Assembly (NCBI GenBank): GCA_016714645.1
Contig: JADKCI010000002.1
Location: forward strand, 744,001-808,000
Direction of reading: 5' to 3'
From: Chromatiaceae bacterium
GTDB lineage: Bacteria > Pseudomonadota > Gammaproteobacteria > Chromatiales > Chromatiaceae
DNA length: 64,000 nucleotides
Under the pieces are notes generated by a model that worked only from the letters and a program-made list of their open reading frames with translations, ran no database searches and was not told the DNA's origin. The translations under genes and the position numbers were made by a program. Of this stretch, positions 34,651 to 44,017 are shown piece after piece (within the stretch, counting starts at the first letter, position 1; each line of letters begins with the position of its first letter).

Positions 34651-37251
34651 CTAGCCGAGATTGGCTACTACCCGCGGCACCAGCCGCCCGGCAGCGGTCG
34701 GGCGCATCTCTACGATCTGACGGCTGTGGTCGGGCCCGTAGCTGACATGGATGGGCAGGTCGGTACCGTAGAAATAGAGCCGGTCGAAGGCGGTATTGGC
34801 CGCCACCCAGCGGGCCACCTCGCGCATGTCCTCATCGTCCACGATGAAGTCCACCGCCGCACCCAGGCGCGGGCAGATGGGCCTGCCCAGGCGATTGACC
34901 TCATGGGCGGCATGCTGGTCCAGGCGGGGATCAATGCGCCCAGGGATGGCCTTTGCCAGTTCAGCGGAGCAGAACCCATAGGTCAACCGCACCATGCCAA
35001 ACCAATCGATCACCGGGTCGAGGATCTCGGTCGCCAGGTCCAGTAAGGCGGAGTAACTATCCGGGTTGCGGGGCAGGTTGGGCAGACCAGCCCTGTCTTG
35101 AGTCTCGCCGCACTCGATGAGCCGACGATAAGTGAGGAAGCGACCGCAGGGGGCGTCCAGGTCTGGCTGAATCCGGGAGCGGATCAGCTCGTACCCCTGG
35201 ACATCCCAGCGTCGCCCGGTCATGACCGCATCAAAGGCACGGGGGTCCGGCCCGTAGCCAGAAAGGTTGCACAGGTTCAAGGCGTCCAGGGCTTCATCGA
35301 AGGCGACTTGCTCCGGGTAGCTCGGGAACTCCTCGTTGAGATAGCGGGATTTGTGGAACAGGTACGGCGGCGCATAGCCTGAGTCCTCCCCGTAGGAAAA
35401 CCAGTCGATGTCCTGCTCCCGGAGCTTGACCTTGACCCGCTCGATCATCCGCGGCAGGGCCAAGGGGTCGAACCCCTCATACCGCATCAGGCTGACCTTG
35501 CCGGAGCCGATATGGATCTTGACCAGATCGGCGTTGCGATAATCGCCATAAAGCACTGCCGCGCAGCCGACATAGACCCGCAGCAGGGGCGGAAGCTGTT
35601 CGACCAGGCAGGCGTGGAGTTGCAGGGACTCACCCGGGATCAGCCAGCCCAGCCCGTGCTCCGCCGCGGCCTGGCAGGCGTCGGCGATGGCCTGGGTATC
35701 CACCACCTGGAATAGCAGGGCCAGACCCGCCCCCTGGGCCGCGCCATAGCCTCCGAACAGGGCCGTGATGTCGCGCTGGAGCCCGGGCTCCAGGTGCCGG
35801 TGTGGCTTGCGGCGCTCGAACTGCATCAGGGCGAGATAGACCGACAGGTCCGCGATCCGCGCGGCCCGGGCCTGCTCCAGGTCCTGGGGCTCGCCGCGCT
35901 CCGCCATTAGGCGCAAGGCCCGGGTCAGGGTACCGCAGGCCTCGGTCATGGCGGCCAGATCCTCGGGCGGGATCTCGACCGGCTCCGGCGGGCGGCCCAG
36001 GTCCAGCCACCGGGACCAGAGCCGGTCCAGCGGTTCGCGGCAGGAATCGTAGCGCGCCTGGCCCTTCTTGGCAGCGTTGGCCCCGCGGGCCCGCGCCTCC
36101 CGTGGCGAACGGGAAGGACGCTCGCGCCGCAGTCGGTCGGCAAAGCGCAAGGGGGTGCGCCGGGAACGGTAACGGTCCAACAGGAATCGCTGCTCCACGT
36201 CCTTGTCGCGGAAGACATAGAGCACCCCCGGTGCCACCGGGATCGGCTCCTCGTCCAAGGCGGCGACCAGATAGGCGTGGATCTCCGCCTGGGTGAAGTA
36301 TTTCTGAAAGGTGCCCCGTCGGGTCAGAACCCCGTCCCGGAAGCGCTCCCCGCGCGGGTCGTTCTGGTTGGCCAACATCACCGAGACCACCAACAGACGT
36401 CCCGCTAGGGACCAGGCCCGGGTCAGGGCGGTGAGGCGCTCCTCCGGGTCCTCAATGACGTTGATGACGAAGCCCAGGTTAACGATATCCGCTGGTGCTA
36501 GGGGCCGATCCGGGGCATAGAAGGGGTCCCAACCCGCGGCTTCTAGCCCGTTCTCCACCAAGCCGCGCAGGTCATCGCCGCGCCCACAGCCGTAGTCGAA
36601 GATACGGTGGCGTCCGTCCAGAAAACCATAGCGGGCCAGGGATTGGACCGGGGCCGAAAAGCCATAGCGCACCAGGGCGGTGAGCTGACGGGCCGCCTGC
36701 CAGTGGCCGAATAGGACCGCATCCTGGGGTTCGTCGCCTGCATCCCCATCGCCCTCCGTGTTGCCCAGGGGTACTAGGGCGTGACCGGCGATGCGGTAGC
36801 CCCTCTCCCGCACCAGATCCAGCCATTGGCGGCGGTAGCCGATCCGGGTGGGTTCGTCAAACAGACCGATGGCCTCACAAGCCTCGGTCAGGGCCGCGAA
36901 CTCCGCCCGGCGCGGGTGGTCGGCCGGGAGCAAGAGCTCCTTGCGGTGCAGGATCGGGGGGTTAAGGGAATCCGCATAGGTCCGCAGGGCCACGGTCCCG
37001 GCCTCCGGGTCCACCAACCAGCTCGCCGCCAGGGAGGGGAAGGGGTCGTCGAAAAAATGGGGATAGCTCAGGAGGGCGATCATGACGCCATCCCCAGGCA
37101 TACGGACCAAGTTGTAGTGAGTCCCGGGCTCAATGCCAGCTAGCGTCTCCGCCAAGCGGATGCGCTCCAAGATCGCTGCATCAAGCCACCGCAGGGCCTC
37201 GATATGGACATAGGTATTCTCGCCAACGCGTTTTGCGGGTGCGTGGGTCAA
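34651..37251 (-). CDS. DNA phosphorothioation-associated putative methyltransferase
   Basis: 866 aa. N-terminal region VGENTYVHIEALRWLDAAIL and FNLVRMPGDGVMI-like segment, central class I methyltransferase motif HRIFDYGCGRGDDLRGLVENG with WDPFYAPDRPL and VNLGFVINVIEDP, then a long helical C-terminal half (SGKVSLMRYEGFDPLALPRM). This is the architecture of the dnd-linked methyltransferase family (TIGR04096). No DndABCDE or Dpt genes are visible in the window, so it is an orphan here. Third gene of an apparent operon with a Fic protein and an unknown protein. Confidence 0.82.
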   Translation of the reverse strand: MTHAPAKRVGENTYVHIEALRWLDAAILERIRLAETLAGIEPGTHYNLVRMPGDGVMIALLSYPHFFDDPFPSLAASWLVDPEAGTVALRTYADSLNPPILHRKELLLPADHPRRAEFAALTEACEAIGLFDEPTRIGYRRQWLDLVRERGYRIAGHALVPLGNTEGDGDAGDEPQDAVLFGHWQAARQLTALVRYGFSAPVQSLARYGFLDGRHRIFDYGCGRGDDLRGLVENGLEAAGWDPFYAPDRPLAPADIVNLGFVINVIEDPEERLTALTRAWSLAGRLLVVSVMLANQNDPRGERFRDGVLTRRGTFQKYFTQAEIHAYLVAALDEEPIPVAPGVLYVFRDKDVEQRFLLDRYRSRRTPLRFADRLRRERPSRSPREARARGANAAKKGQARYDSCREPLDRLWSRWLDLGRPPEPVEIPPEDLAAMTEACGTLTRALRLMAERGEPQDLEQARAARIADLSVYLALMQFERRKPHRHLEPGLQRDITALFGGYGAAQGAGLALLFQVVDTQAIADACQAAAEHGLGWLIPGESLQLHACLVEQLPPLLRVYVGCAAVLYGDYRNADLVKIHIGSGKVSLMRYEGFDPLALPRMIERVKVKLREQDIDWFSYGEDSGYAPPYLFHKSRYLNEEFPSYPEQVAFDEALDALNLCNLSGYGPDPRAFDAVMTGRRWDVQGYELIRSRIQPDLDAPCGRFLTYRRLIECGETQDRAGLPNLPRNPDSYSALLDLATEILDPVIDWFGMVRLTYGFCSAELAKAIPGRIDPRLDQHAAHEVNRLGRPICPRLGAAVDFIVDDEDMREVARWVAANTAFDRLYFYGTDLPIHVSYGPDHSRQIVEMRPTAAGRLVPRVVANLG

Positions 37252-37263
37252 GGTTGATCCGTG

Positions 37264-37926
37264 TTAGCCAGCTATGAGCCGCGACAGTCGCTCGAACAGG
37301 GTCCGACGCATGGATTGCGACAGGCTCTCGATTCTAGCTACAAGATCATCGATGCCGAGCTGGTCAAGATGCGTGGTCAGCCGGCTCGAAGTGTTCTGCT
37401 GCCAGGCCCGCTCCACAGGTTGCAAGGGACAGGGCGGCTGATCCAGGGTGCGTAACAATGCCTCGCAGGTCCGGCGGTCAAGCCCCGAAATTTCGCCCAT
37501 TTCCAGATAGGGCCGTTGCCAACTCGCAATTCGAGCCGCACGCTCTACCTCCTCAAGCTTAGCCAGCCTCCGCCGCACGGCATCGAGAAGCTGACTGGCC
37601 GCTACACGATCTGATTCACCCAAATAAGCGGGCGCGTGGGCCAGTTCACCCTCCATGGCTGCACAGGCAGCCCTGTCGAGCCCGGCGATGCGGTCACGAA
37701 ACACCAGTCGCGGGCCCAGCCAGTCCGCCGAGCGGCGACGAGCGGTCTCGACGTGCGCGGCGACACCGTTAGGGCCAGTCGATTCTGTAGACTTGCGGTG
37801 CTGCGAACAGCTCGGGCGTGCCCTCAAGGCCCAGGCTCCGGACAATGCCCTGACCTCTTGTGCATCATCCGAGGCGCCCAACGCGCTGTCCCCTTCCCCC
37901 TTCAGAACGTTGGCCCTGCTGCCCAT
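37264..37926 (-). CDS. Hypothetical protein between Fic and methyltransferase
   Basis: 220-codon frame starting 9 bp after the Fic stop and ending 12 bp before the methyltransferase, so part of the same transcript. Helical, with two similar segments RIAGLDRAACAAMEGEL and EISGLDRRTCEALLRTL, an internal duplication. The first 50 residues are low-complexity and the true start may be further in. Family not recognised. Confidence 0.5.
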   Translation of the reverse strand: MGSRANVLKGEGDSALGASDDAQEVRALSGAWALRARPSCSQHRKSTESTGPNGVAAHVETARRRSADWLGPRLVFRDRIAGLDRAACAAMEGELAHAPAYLGESDRVAASQLLDAVRRRLAKLEEVERAARIASWQRPYLEMGEISGLDRRTCEALLRTLDQPPCPLQPVERAWQQNTSSRLTTHLDQLGIDDLVARIESLSQSMRRTLFERLSRLIAG

Positions 37927-37935
37927 TGAATAGCT

Positions 37936-38979
37936 TCATGGGGCGCCTTGAGCCTCTGGTGATGAGGTCAAGACTCGCTGTCCGGCCGCCGTCAAGCGAT
38001 AGCGTTGGCGGGGACTGCGCGGGTGATCGGGATCTGTCATCTCGACCCATCGGTTATCGAGGGCCGGGCGTAGATAGTCGTAGAGAAAGGTCGGGCGATG
38101 GGCCAGGCCGAGGCGGTTCATCAGATTCTTCGTCGGGCAGATGTCTGGGCCGAGTGCCCCCAGCAGCCGGCGAACTTGTTCGGTAACTTGTTCGGTAACT
38201 TGTTCGGTCAGGGCAGCGGATTCCAGTTCTTCGAGGGCCGCTCGCATCATATACAGCATGAACGTGATGAAGGGCGTGGCCGATGCTTGATTGGTGCTGT
38301 CCTGGATTGCCTGGTAGTACGCACCCTGGTTGGCGTAGACGAGATACGCGATGGGAAAATCCGCAAACAGCGGTCGCCAGCGGCTGAGGAGCAGTGTTTG
38401 CCACAGGCGCCCCATGCGTCCGTTGCCATCCGCGAAGGGGTGGATGAACTCCAACTCATAGTGGAAGACGCTGCTGGCGATCAGCGGATGGTCGGTGCTG
38501 CGCCCAAGCCAGCCGAGCAGATCGTCCATGAGCAGGGACACCCGGTTGGCGGGCGGTGCCATGTGTACCACTGCCTCCCCAGCCATCACCCCGACACCCA
38601 CGCTGCGGTAGGCGCCTGGGTGGTCCACCAATCCGGTCATTAAGACGCGGTGGGCATCCAGTAAATGAAGGCCCATGCTCGGCGTCCACTGGGGCAGGCC
38701 GTCATAGGCCAGCAGGGTATTGCGTACCTCCTGAATCTCCCGGGGAGGTGCCAACACGCGCTTACCATCCAAGATGGCCGTGGTCTGTTCCTCAGTGAGC
38801 CGGTTGCCCTCGATGGCGAGAGTCCCGTAGATGGTCCGGATGCGGTTGATCCGACGTAGCCGCCGGCTCCCAGCACCCTCAGCAGTGGCCGTCACCTTGC
38901 CAACGCGCTCGGAGATCTCCGCCACCAAGGTCAGGATCGACGCCGAGATGGAGAAGGGAGGCGTGTCATTGGAGGCCAT
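37936..38979 (-). CDS. Fic-family protein (AMPylase) with N-terminal autoinhibitory motif
   Basis: 347 aa. N-terminal inhibitory helix TLAIEGNRLTEEQ (S/T-x-x-x-E-G/N motif), Fic core LEFIHPFADGNGRMGRLWQT (HPFx(D/E)GNGRxGR, catalytic His) and a C-terminal winged-helix region. Between them TEQVTEQVTEQV is encoded by three near-perfect 12-bp repeats. Fic enzymes transfer AMP to protein hydroxyls. Placed first in a run with an unknown protein and a dnd-type methyltransferase. Confidence 0.92.
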   Translation of the reverse strand: MASNDTPPFSISASILTLVAEISERVGKVTATAEGAGSRRLRRINRIRTIYGTLAIEGNRLTEEQTTAILDGKRVLAPPREIQEVRNTLLAYDGLPQWTPSMGLHLLDAHRVLMTGLVDHPGAYRSVGVGVMAGEAVVHMAPPANRVSLLMDDLLGWLGRSTDHPLIASSVFHYELEFIHPFADGNGRMGRLWQTLLLSRWRPLFADFPIAYLVYANQGAYYQAIQDSTNQASATPFITFMLYMMRAALEELESAALTEQVTEQVTEQVRRLLGALGPDICPTKNLMNRLGLAHRPTFLYDYLRPALDNRWVEMTDPDHPRSPRQRYRLTAAGQRVLTSSPEAQGAP

Positions 38980-39171
38980 TCATTGCAGCCCATTGGTGTC
39001 GAGTGCCGACGTCGCTTGATCTGTGCGACAAGGGGTCGTGATAGTCCCTCGATCGACCCATATCGTTCCGTACTGAGCAGGGAGATTTCCCAAAATGGTC
39101 AAGGGTCAAAGCTTTCTACGATTGAGGCGTCAGGCCCGACGACCACCAAGATCTGAATCCGCTTGACGCAT

Positions 39172-39780
39172 CTAGATTTCTGCCACAAGGATCGTATTCA
39201 GCCATAGCTCATTCTCCCGCCCCGGCCGTCGGTCCGCCGTGGTCCAGGTCTCCAGTTCTCTGAAACAGGGTACCGCCCGCAAAAGCGCGGCGAGGCCCCC
39301 TTCGTCCAAGTCGGTGAAGTTCCGGCCGCCGTGCTTGCGCTCGCCCTGGCCGTACTTAAAGGAGGCGTAGAGCACGCCGCCGGGCTTAAGGGCAGCGGCC
39401 AGGCGGCGCAGTACCTCGGGCAATGCGGTTGCTGGCACATGCAGCAGACTCGCGCATGCCCAAATCCCATCGAAATGCCGGTGCCAATCTATGTCCTGAA
39501 CGCGCAGGACCTGAACCGGGAGTCCGCAATGGGCGGTTGCGATTCGGGCCAAGGTTGGTGAAGGATCGCAGCCAGTGACCCTGTAGCCGTACGTACGGAA
39601 GGCGCGGACGTCACGGCCTGACCCACAGCCAACGTCGAGAATGTGGCCGCCGGCCGGCACAAAGGGGAGGAATCTGGCGTACAGGGGTGACAGATCGATG
39701 CTGGCGGTCTCGCCGAAGAAATCTTGAGCGTGGTCTTCGTAATAGGCGATAGACGCACTATCATAGGGTCGAAGATGCAT
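39172..39780 (-). CDS. SAM-dependent methyltransferase
   Basis: 202 aa class I methyltransferase: YYEDHAQDFFGETASIDLS, motif I HILDVGCGSGRDVRAFRTYG, motif II VTGCDPSPTLARIA, motif IV GIWACASLLHVP, and LKPGGVLYASFKYGQGE. Small-molecule or nucleic-acid target not evident. Upstream (192 bp) of the Fic gene on the same strand, probably a separate promoter. Confidence 0.85.
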   Translation of the reverse strand: MHLRPYDSASIAYYEDHAQDFFGETASIDLSPLYARFLPFVPAGGHILDVGCGSGRDVRAFRTYGYRVTGCDPSPTLARIATAHCGLPVQVLRVQDIDWHRHFDGIWACASLLHVPATALPEVLRRLAAALKPGGVLYASFKYGQGERKHGGRNFTDLDEGGLAALLRAVPCFRELETWTTADRRPGRENELWLNTILVAEI

Positions 39781-39965
39781 TTAAGTCCTTGCTGCTTGCA
39801 GATTATGACCTGGCGGACCCCGCGCGGGACCCGAAGCCACTAGAATACCTGGCCCCGGCCACTCTTGGCCCGAGCGGCCAAAAACGGGGGCGCTAGAGAC
39901 CGTCTGTCTTAGAGTGGGGCGCCCACAAATAGGAACCAAGTGACAAGGCTATGTGCGACAGATAC

Positions 39966-42358
39966 CTGGGCAGGCTGATCCCTACACACACTTGACTCCG
40001 CGCCGCCCGGCCGCTACGCTCCCCGGCCATGAGAGTCTGTGGCCAATGGTTTGACACCCCCCTACGCGAGCGCATCATGGCCACCGTCGGTCAGGAGCCC
40101 GCCCTCAGCCGCCGCGCCCTGGCGGAACGGGTGTGACTGGCTGAGCTGGACCAATGCCCAGGGCCAACGCTGCCTGGGCAGCGCCCGCCGCGCGCTGGCC
40201 GAGCTCCACCGGCGCGGCGCCGTGACGCTGCCCGTGGCGACACCCTTTCCCGCCGGCCCCGCCCGGCACCCGCCACGGTGGCGCCAGCGCCGCTGCCGGT
40301 GGCTGAAGTAACGGGCGACCTGGCCGCCCTGGGTCCCATCGACCTCGTGGTGGTGGACACCGCCGCGGAACGCGACACCTACCACCAACTCATGGTCCAG
40401 CACCCCTGGGCGATAAACCCCTGTGCGGCGCCCAACTGCGCTACCTCTTCCGCTCCGCCCACGGCGACCTGGGCGCCGCCGCCTGCCAAGCGGCCAGCTT
40501 TGCCCTCCAGGATCGCGACCACTGGATCGGCTGGAACGAGGCCACCCGCCGCGGTAACCTCGCCCGGGTCGTCGCCAATGCCCGCTTCCTGATCCTGCCT
40601 GGGGTCCGCGTACCCCACCTGGCCTCCCATCTCTTGGGCCAGCTGGCCCGCCGTTTGCCGGCGGACTGGGAAGCCCGCTATGGCGTGCGGCCCCTGCTGC
40701 TGGAGACCTTCGTCCATCCCGACTATGCCGGCACCTGCTACGCCGCCGCCGGCTGGGAATGCATCGGCCACAGCGCCGGCCGCCGGGACGGCGTACCGAA
40801 GGCCCCTGTGGGTGCGCCCCGGCGGATGATGCCCGCCAGCGGCTGCGCCAGGGGCCCGCACGGCTGCCCGCCGAGCGCCCCAGTACGCCGGCCGACTGGA
40901 CCGAGGAAGAATTTGGTGGCCTCAAAGTCTGGGATGCCCGTCTCAAACACCGCCTGTATCATCTGGCCGCGGACTTCTGGGGCGACGTCCAGTCCCGGAG
41001 TCTCACCCGCCGCTGCGCCGACCGCGCCCGGACGGTCGCGGCCTATCGTTTCTTTGGCAACCCGCGGATCAACATGCACGTCATACTCGGCGCCCACCGG
41101 GAGGCGGGGATCGCCCGGATGGGCGCCCAGCCCCCGGTGCTGGTGCCCCAAGACACGACCTCGCTCAACTACACCGGCCATCCCGATACGGCGGGGCTGG
41201 GGCCGATCGGGAACAAGACCGACGGCGGCCCCGTCGGCCTGGTGCTGCATAACAGCCACGCCTTCACCCCCGAGGGCGTGCCCTTGGGGTGGTGAGCGCC
41301 GCGTGCTGGGCGCGTGACCCCGACCAACATCAGACCCGCCGGGAACCCGAGGTGCGGGAAAGCGGCAAGTGGCTGGCAGCCTACCGCACCCTGCAGGCGA
41401 TCGCCCCCAGGTGCCGCACACCACCCTGGTGAGTATCGGTGACCGCGAGGCCGACCTGTTCGAACTCTTCGCCCTGGCGCGTGATCCCGCCAGCCCGCGC
41501 CTGCTGGTGCGGGCCAACCGCGGCCGGCAGCGCCAGGTGATGAGCGCTGAGGGGCTGACCCCGTTGTGGGACCACCTGGGCGGTCTGGAGGTGGCGGGGC
41601 GCCTCGCCCTGGTACTGCCGCGCCGCGGCGCGCAAGCGGCGCGCACCGCGGAGCTGGCGCTGCGCTGTGGGCCGGTGACGCTCAAACCGCCCGGGAATCT
41701 TAAAGAAAGCCCGCTGGCGCTGTGGGCGGTGTTGCTGCGCGAAGCGGCCCGCCCCCGGGGGTCGACGGGGTGGACTGGCTGTTGCTGACCAACGTCGCCA
41801 CCACCACCCTGGCCGAGGCCCAGGAGCGGGTGCGCTGGTATGGCGCGCGCTGGGGCATCGAGGTGTTTCATCGCACCCTCAAGACCGGTTGCCAGATCGA
41901 GGAGCGCCAGTTGGGCTGCGTGGCCCGCCTGGAGAATTGCCTGGCCATCGATCTGGTGGTGGCCTGGCGCATTTACTATCTGACGATGCTGGGCCGCATG
42001 GATCCTGACGCCCCCTGCACCCTGTTCTTCCAGGATCCGGAATGGCAGGCGCTGTTTAGCTGGTTTCATCAAACCACCGTTCTGCCCGAGCAGCCACCCA
42101 CCCTGCAAGAGGCGACCCGCTGGATCGCCATCAAGGGCGGCTTCCAGGGCCGTAAGGCCGATGGCCACCCGGGGACGGAGGTGCTGTGGCATGGCTTGCA
42201 GAAGCTGGACGTGGCGATCGAGAGGTATCTGATCTATCGCCCGGAGGAGCGGGCGAGCTGGCGCGATGAGTATCCGCCGGGGTATTTGCGGCCGCCGCCG
42301 GAGGATACTTCGTGAGAAAGGAATGGACTCAAGTATGTGTAAAGGTCAGCTGGGCAGG
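39966..42358. mobile_element. IS4-family (IS50 group) insertion sequence with 9-bp target duplication
   Basis: Imperfect 25-bp terminal inverted repeats at 39975-39999 and 42325-42349 (20/25 matching), beginning CTGA and containing TACACA, like the CTGACTCTTATACACA ends of Tn5/IS50. They are flanked by an exact 9-bp direct repeat CTGGGCAGG (39966-39974 and 42350-42358), the IS50-group duplication length. The enclosed transposase gene is frameshifted. Confidence 0.9.
40029..42315 (+). pseudogene. Transposase with DruA-like (DUF4338) N-terminus and Tn5-type DDE domain, multiply frameshifted
   Basis: Reading across frames gives one long protein. N-terminal part: SRRALAERV / CDWLSWTNAQGQRCLG / LAELHRRGAVTLP, then YHQLM, LRYLFRSAHGDLGAA, RDHWIGWNEATRRGNLARVV and LLLETFVHPDYAGTCYAAAGW, the DUF4338/DruA pattern. 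C-terminal part: Tn5-like DDE transposase with VPQDTTSLNYT (first Asp), VSIGDREADLFEL (second Asp) and YGARWGIEVFHRTLK (Y-x2-R-x3-E-x6-K). Frame changes lie near 40127, 40310, 40410, 40830, 41292, 41405 and 41755. Inactive as read, unless the frameshifts are sequencing errors. Confidence 0.85.
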
Positions 42359-42434
42359 ACAGTTTATACTTCCGAACCCGTTGGCTAGCGACCACAAAGG
42401 CGAGGCATGGCGGCGCACCGAAATCCCGAGTCCT

Positions 42435-42587
42435 ATGACCTACGACGAAGCAACTGCCAGTATTGAATTTCACCGTCTGATCTTTTTGGCCAACATCAAG
42501 CCTGGGCAGAACCGATTGCCACAGAACAGTTGGGGACGCATCGCTTCCAGAATCGGGGCTTACGTCACCGACGCTGGTGTCGGCTGA
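42435..42587 (+). pseudogene. Short frame preceding the HNH gene, separated by TGA
   Basis: MTYDEATASIEFHRLIFLAN... AYVTDAGVG-stop is in the same frame as the HNH endonuclease, and SNFWQFR continues after the TGA into its N-terminus. It may be a small upstream gene or a broken N-terminal extension. Similarity not recognised; the IS inserted 77 bp upstream. Confidence 0.35.
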
Positions 42588-42608
42588 TCCAACTTCTGGC
42601 AGTTCCGC

Positions 42609-43778
42609 GTGTCAACCACCGAGCCTATCATCCCAACACTAGGCCTCCCAGGCGGCGAGGGCCTGAACATCGCCGCCCTGGCCGGGCTATTCCGGCACAC
42701 CACGAACTCCTACAAGTTCGTCTTTTTCCTAGCCCTGCTCGATCTATTGCAGCGACACCGCTTTGACCCCGCCCGGCTTTACAGCTACGCCGAGATCACC
42801 GTCGAGATGCTGACGCTCGCTTGGTTCGCACACACCTACTTTAAGCTCTCGTTCGGTGCCCAGGATACCATTGCGAAAAAGCTCGACGCCCTGGACCTCA
42901 CCCCCCCGGACAGTCATAACCTGGCGGCGCACGACCTCCAGACCCTGCGGGCGGCATTGGCGGCCAGCGACCTGAAGGATGCGGCGCGGCTGATGGACTT
43001 CGTGCCGTACCGGCTGTTGATCCCCTTCCTGGAACCGCAACTGCGCGGGGTCGACAAGGGCGCATGGATGGTGTTCGAGAATGCTATGCCGGCGATCACC
43101 AACGCCCACTTTCTCACCGCCCGCCCAATCTATCGGTTTGACAGCGACGACTACCGCCGCTGCGCGGGCATCGTCCTGCATCCCGACTGGGCAACCTACC
43201 TGGAGACCCACTACCCCATCATCCGGAGCTGGGCCGCTTGGCACTGGCTCCAGTACATGCAGCGACGCAACCCAGCCACCCCTGCCATTGCCAGCAAGCT
43301 GTTCCCGCCCGCGAAGCGCGATACCCTGGCCCGCCAGACCAAGTATTGGCGCGCCATCCTTGCCCATCCCGAGCGCCCGGAACTGCGCTGCATTTACTGC
43401 GGGGAGGTTCTGATGGCGGAGAAATTCGCGCTCGACCACTACCTGCCCTGGTCATTCGTCGCCCATGATCAGCTATGGAATCTGATCCCGGCACCGGCCG
43501 TGGTCAACTCGGCGAAGTCCAACCGGCTACCCAGCGCGGACTATTTCAGTGCGTTTGTGGACCTCCAGCACCAGGGTCTGCTGATCGCACGTCGGTCCCT
43601 GTCCGAGGGCCAGTTCAGAAAGCTCACGGAGGACTACCTGGCTGATCTGCATCTCGCGTCGCCGGAGGCACTGCTGGACCCCGAGCAGCTGACCCGCGCC
43701 TATCAGCAAACGATCGGACCGTTGATCACGCTGGCAACCAACCAGGGGTTCTCGCCTGATTGGCAGTATGCACGCTGA
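42609..43778 (+). CDS. HNH endonuclease domain protein
   Basis: 389 aa from a GTG. Helical N-terminal region TNSYKFVFFLALLDLLQ typical of defence HNH proteins, then at about 270-320 an HNH/zinc-type nuclease: RCIYCGEVL, ALDHYLPWSFVAHDQLWNL (catalytic His), PVVNSAKSNRLP-like segment. Likely a restriction-type nuclease; its partner modification gene may be the methyltransferase group to its left, separated by the IS. The C-terminal end overlaps the remnant of an opposite-strand gene. Confidence 0.75.
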   Translation: MSTTEPIIPTLGLPGGEGLNIAALAGLFRHTTNSYKFVFFLALLDLLQRHRFDPARLYSYAEITVEMLTLAWFAHTYFKLSFGAQDTIAKKLDALDLTPPDSHNLAAHDLQTLRAALAASDLKDAARLMDFVPYRLLIPFLEPQLRGVDKGAWMVFENAMPAITNAHFLTARPIYRFDSDDYRRCAGIVLHPDWATYLETHYPIIRSWAAWHWLQYMQRRNPATPAIASKLFPPAKRDTLARQTKYWRAILAHPERPELRCIYCGEVLMAEKFALDHYLPWSFVAHDQLWNLIPAPAVVNSAKSNRLPSADYFSAFVDLQHQGLLIARRSLSEGQFRKLTEDYLADLHLASPEALLDPEQLTRAYQQTIGPLITLATNQGFSPDWQYAR

Positions 43779-43837
43779 GACCCTCGCCCATGGAACGATA
43801 AGGCGACCACAGTCTGGCGCTGGTGCACCACCCGGTT

Positions 43838-44017
43838 TGGGTAGAGGCGGTCCGCCTTGATCTCCCAGGGCCCGACATAACCCCGCCACAGCGCGCTACA
43901 ACCCACGTCAAAGCCGGGATTGTTGCCACCCATCGCGAAATAGTCGCTCAGGGGCTGGGTGCATAAGGCCTGCTCCTCGCCCTGATAGCGCAGCCGCTCG
44001 GCAATTTGCGCCGTCAT
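43838..44017 (-). pseudogene. Truncated conserved protein at end of ADP-ribose operon
   Basis: Start MTAQIAERLRYQGEEQALCT, continuing LSDYFAMGGNNPGFDVGCSA and LWRGYVGPWEIKADRLY. This is the N-terminus of a small protein family of unknown function. After DRLY the reading becomes unrelated and runs antisense into the HNH gene, so about half the gene is lost. Its start overlaps the 2H phosphoesterase stop (ATGA), so it belonged to that operon. Confidence 0.6.

Noticed and set aside
34651..37251. Complete Dnd phosphorothioation system
   Set aside because: Only the associated methyltransferase is visible; no cysteine desulfurase, PAPS-reductase-like or SMC-like Dnd gene lies in the window.
40029..40840. 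A free-standing Druantia DruA gene
   Set aside because: The DUF4338-like part continues into a Tn5-type DDE domain inside matching TIRs and a 9-bp duplication, so it is part of a transposase.
40738..42192. 484-codon minus-strand frame across the IS
   Set aside because: Antisense of the DDE transposase; no domain, and the plus strand carries recognisable catalytic motifs.
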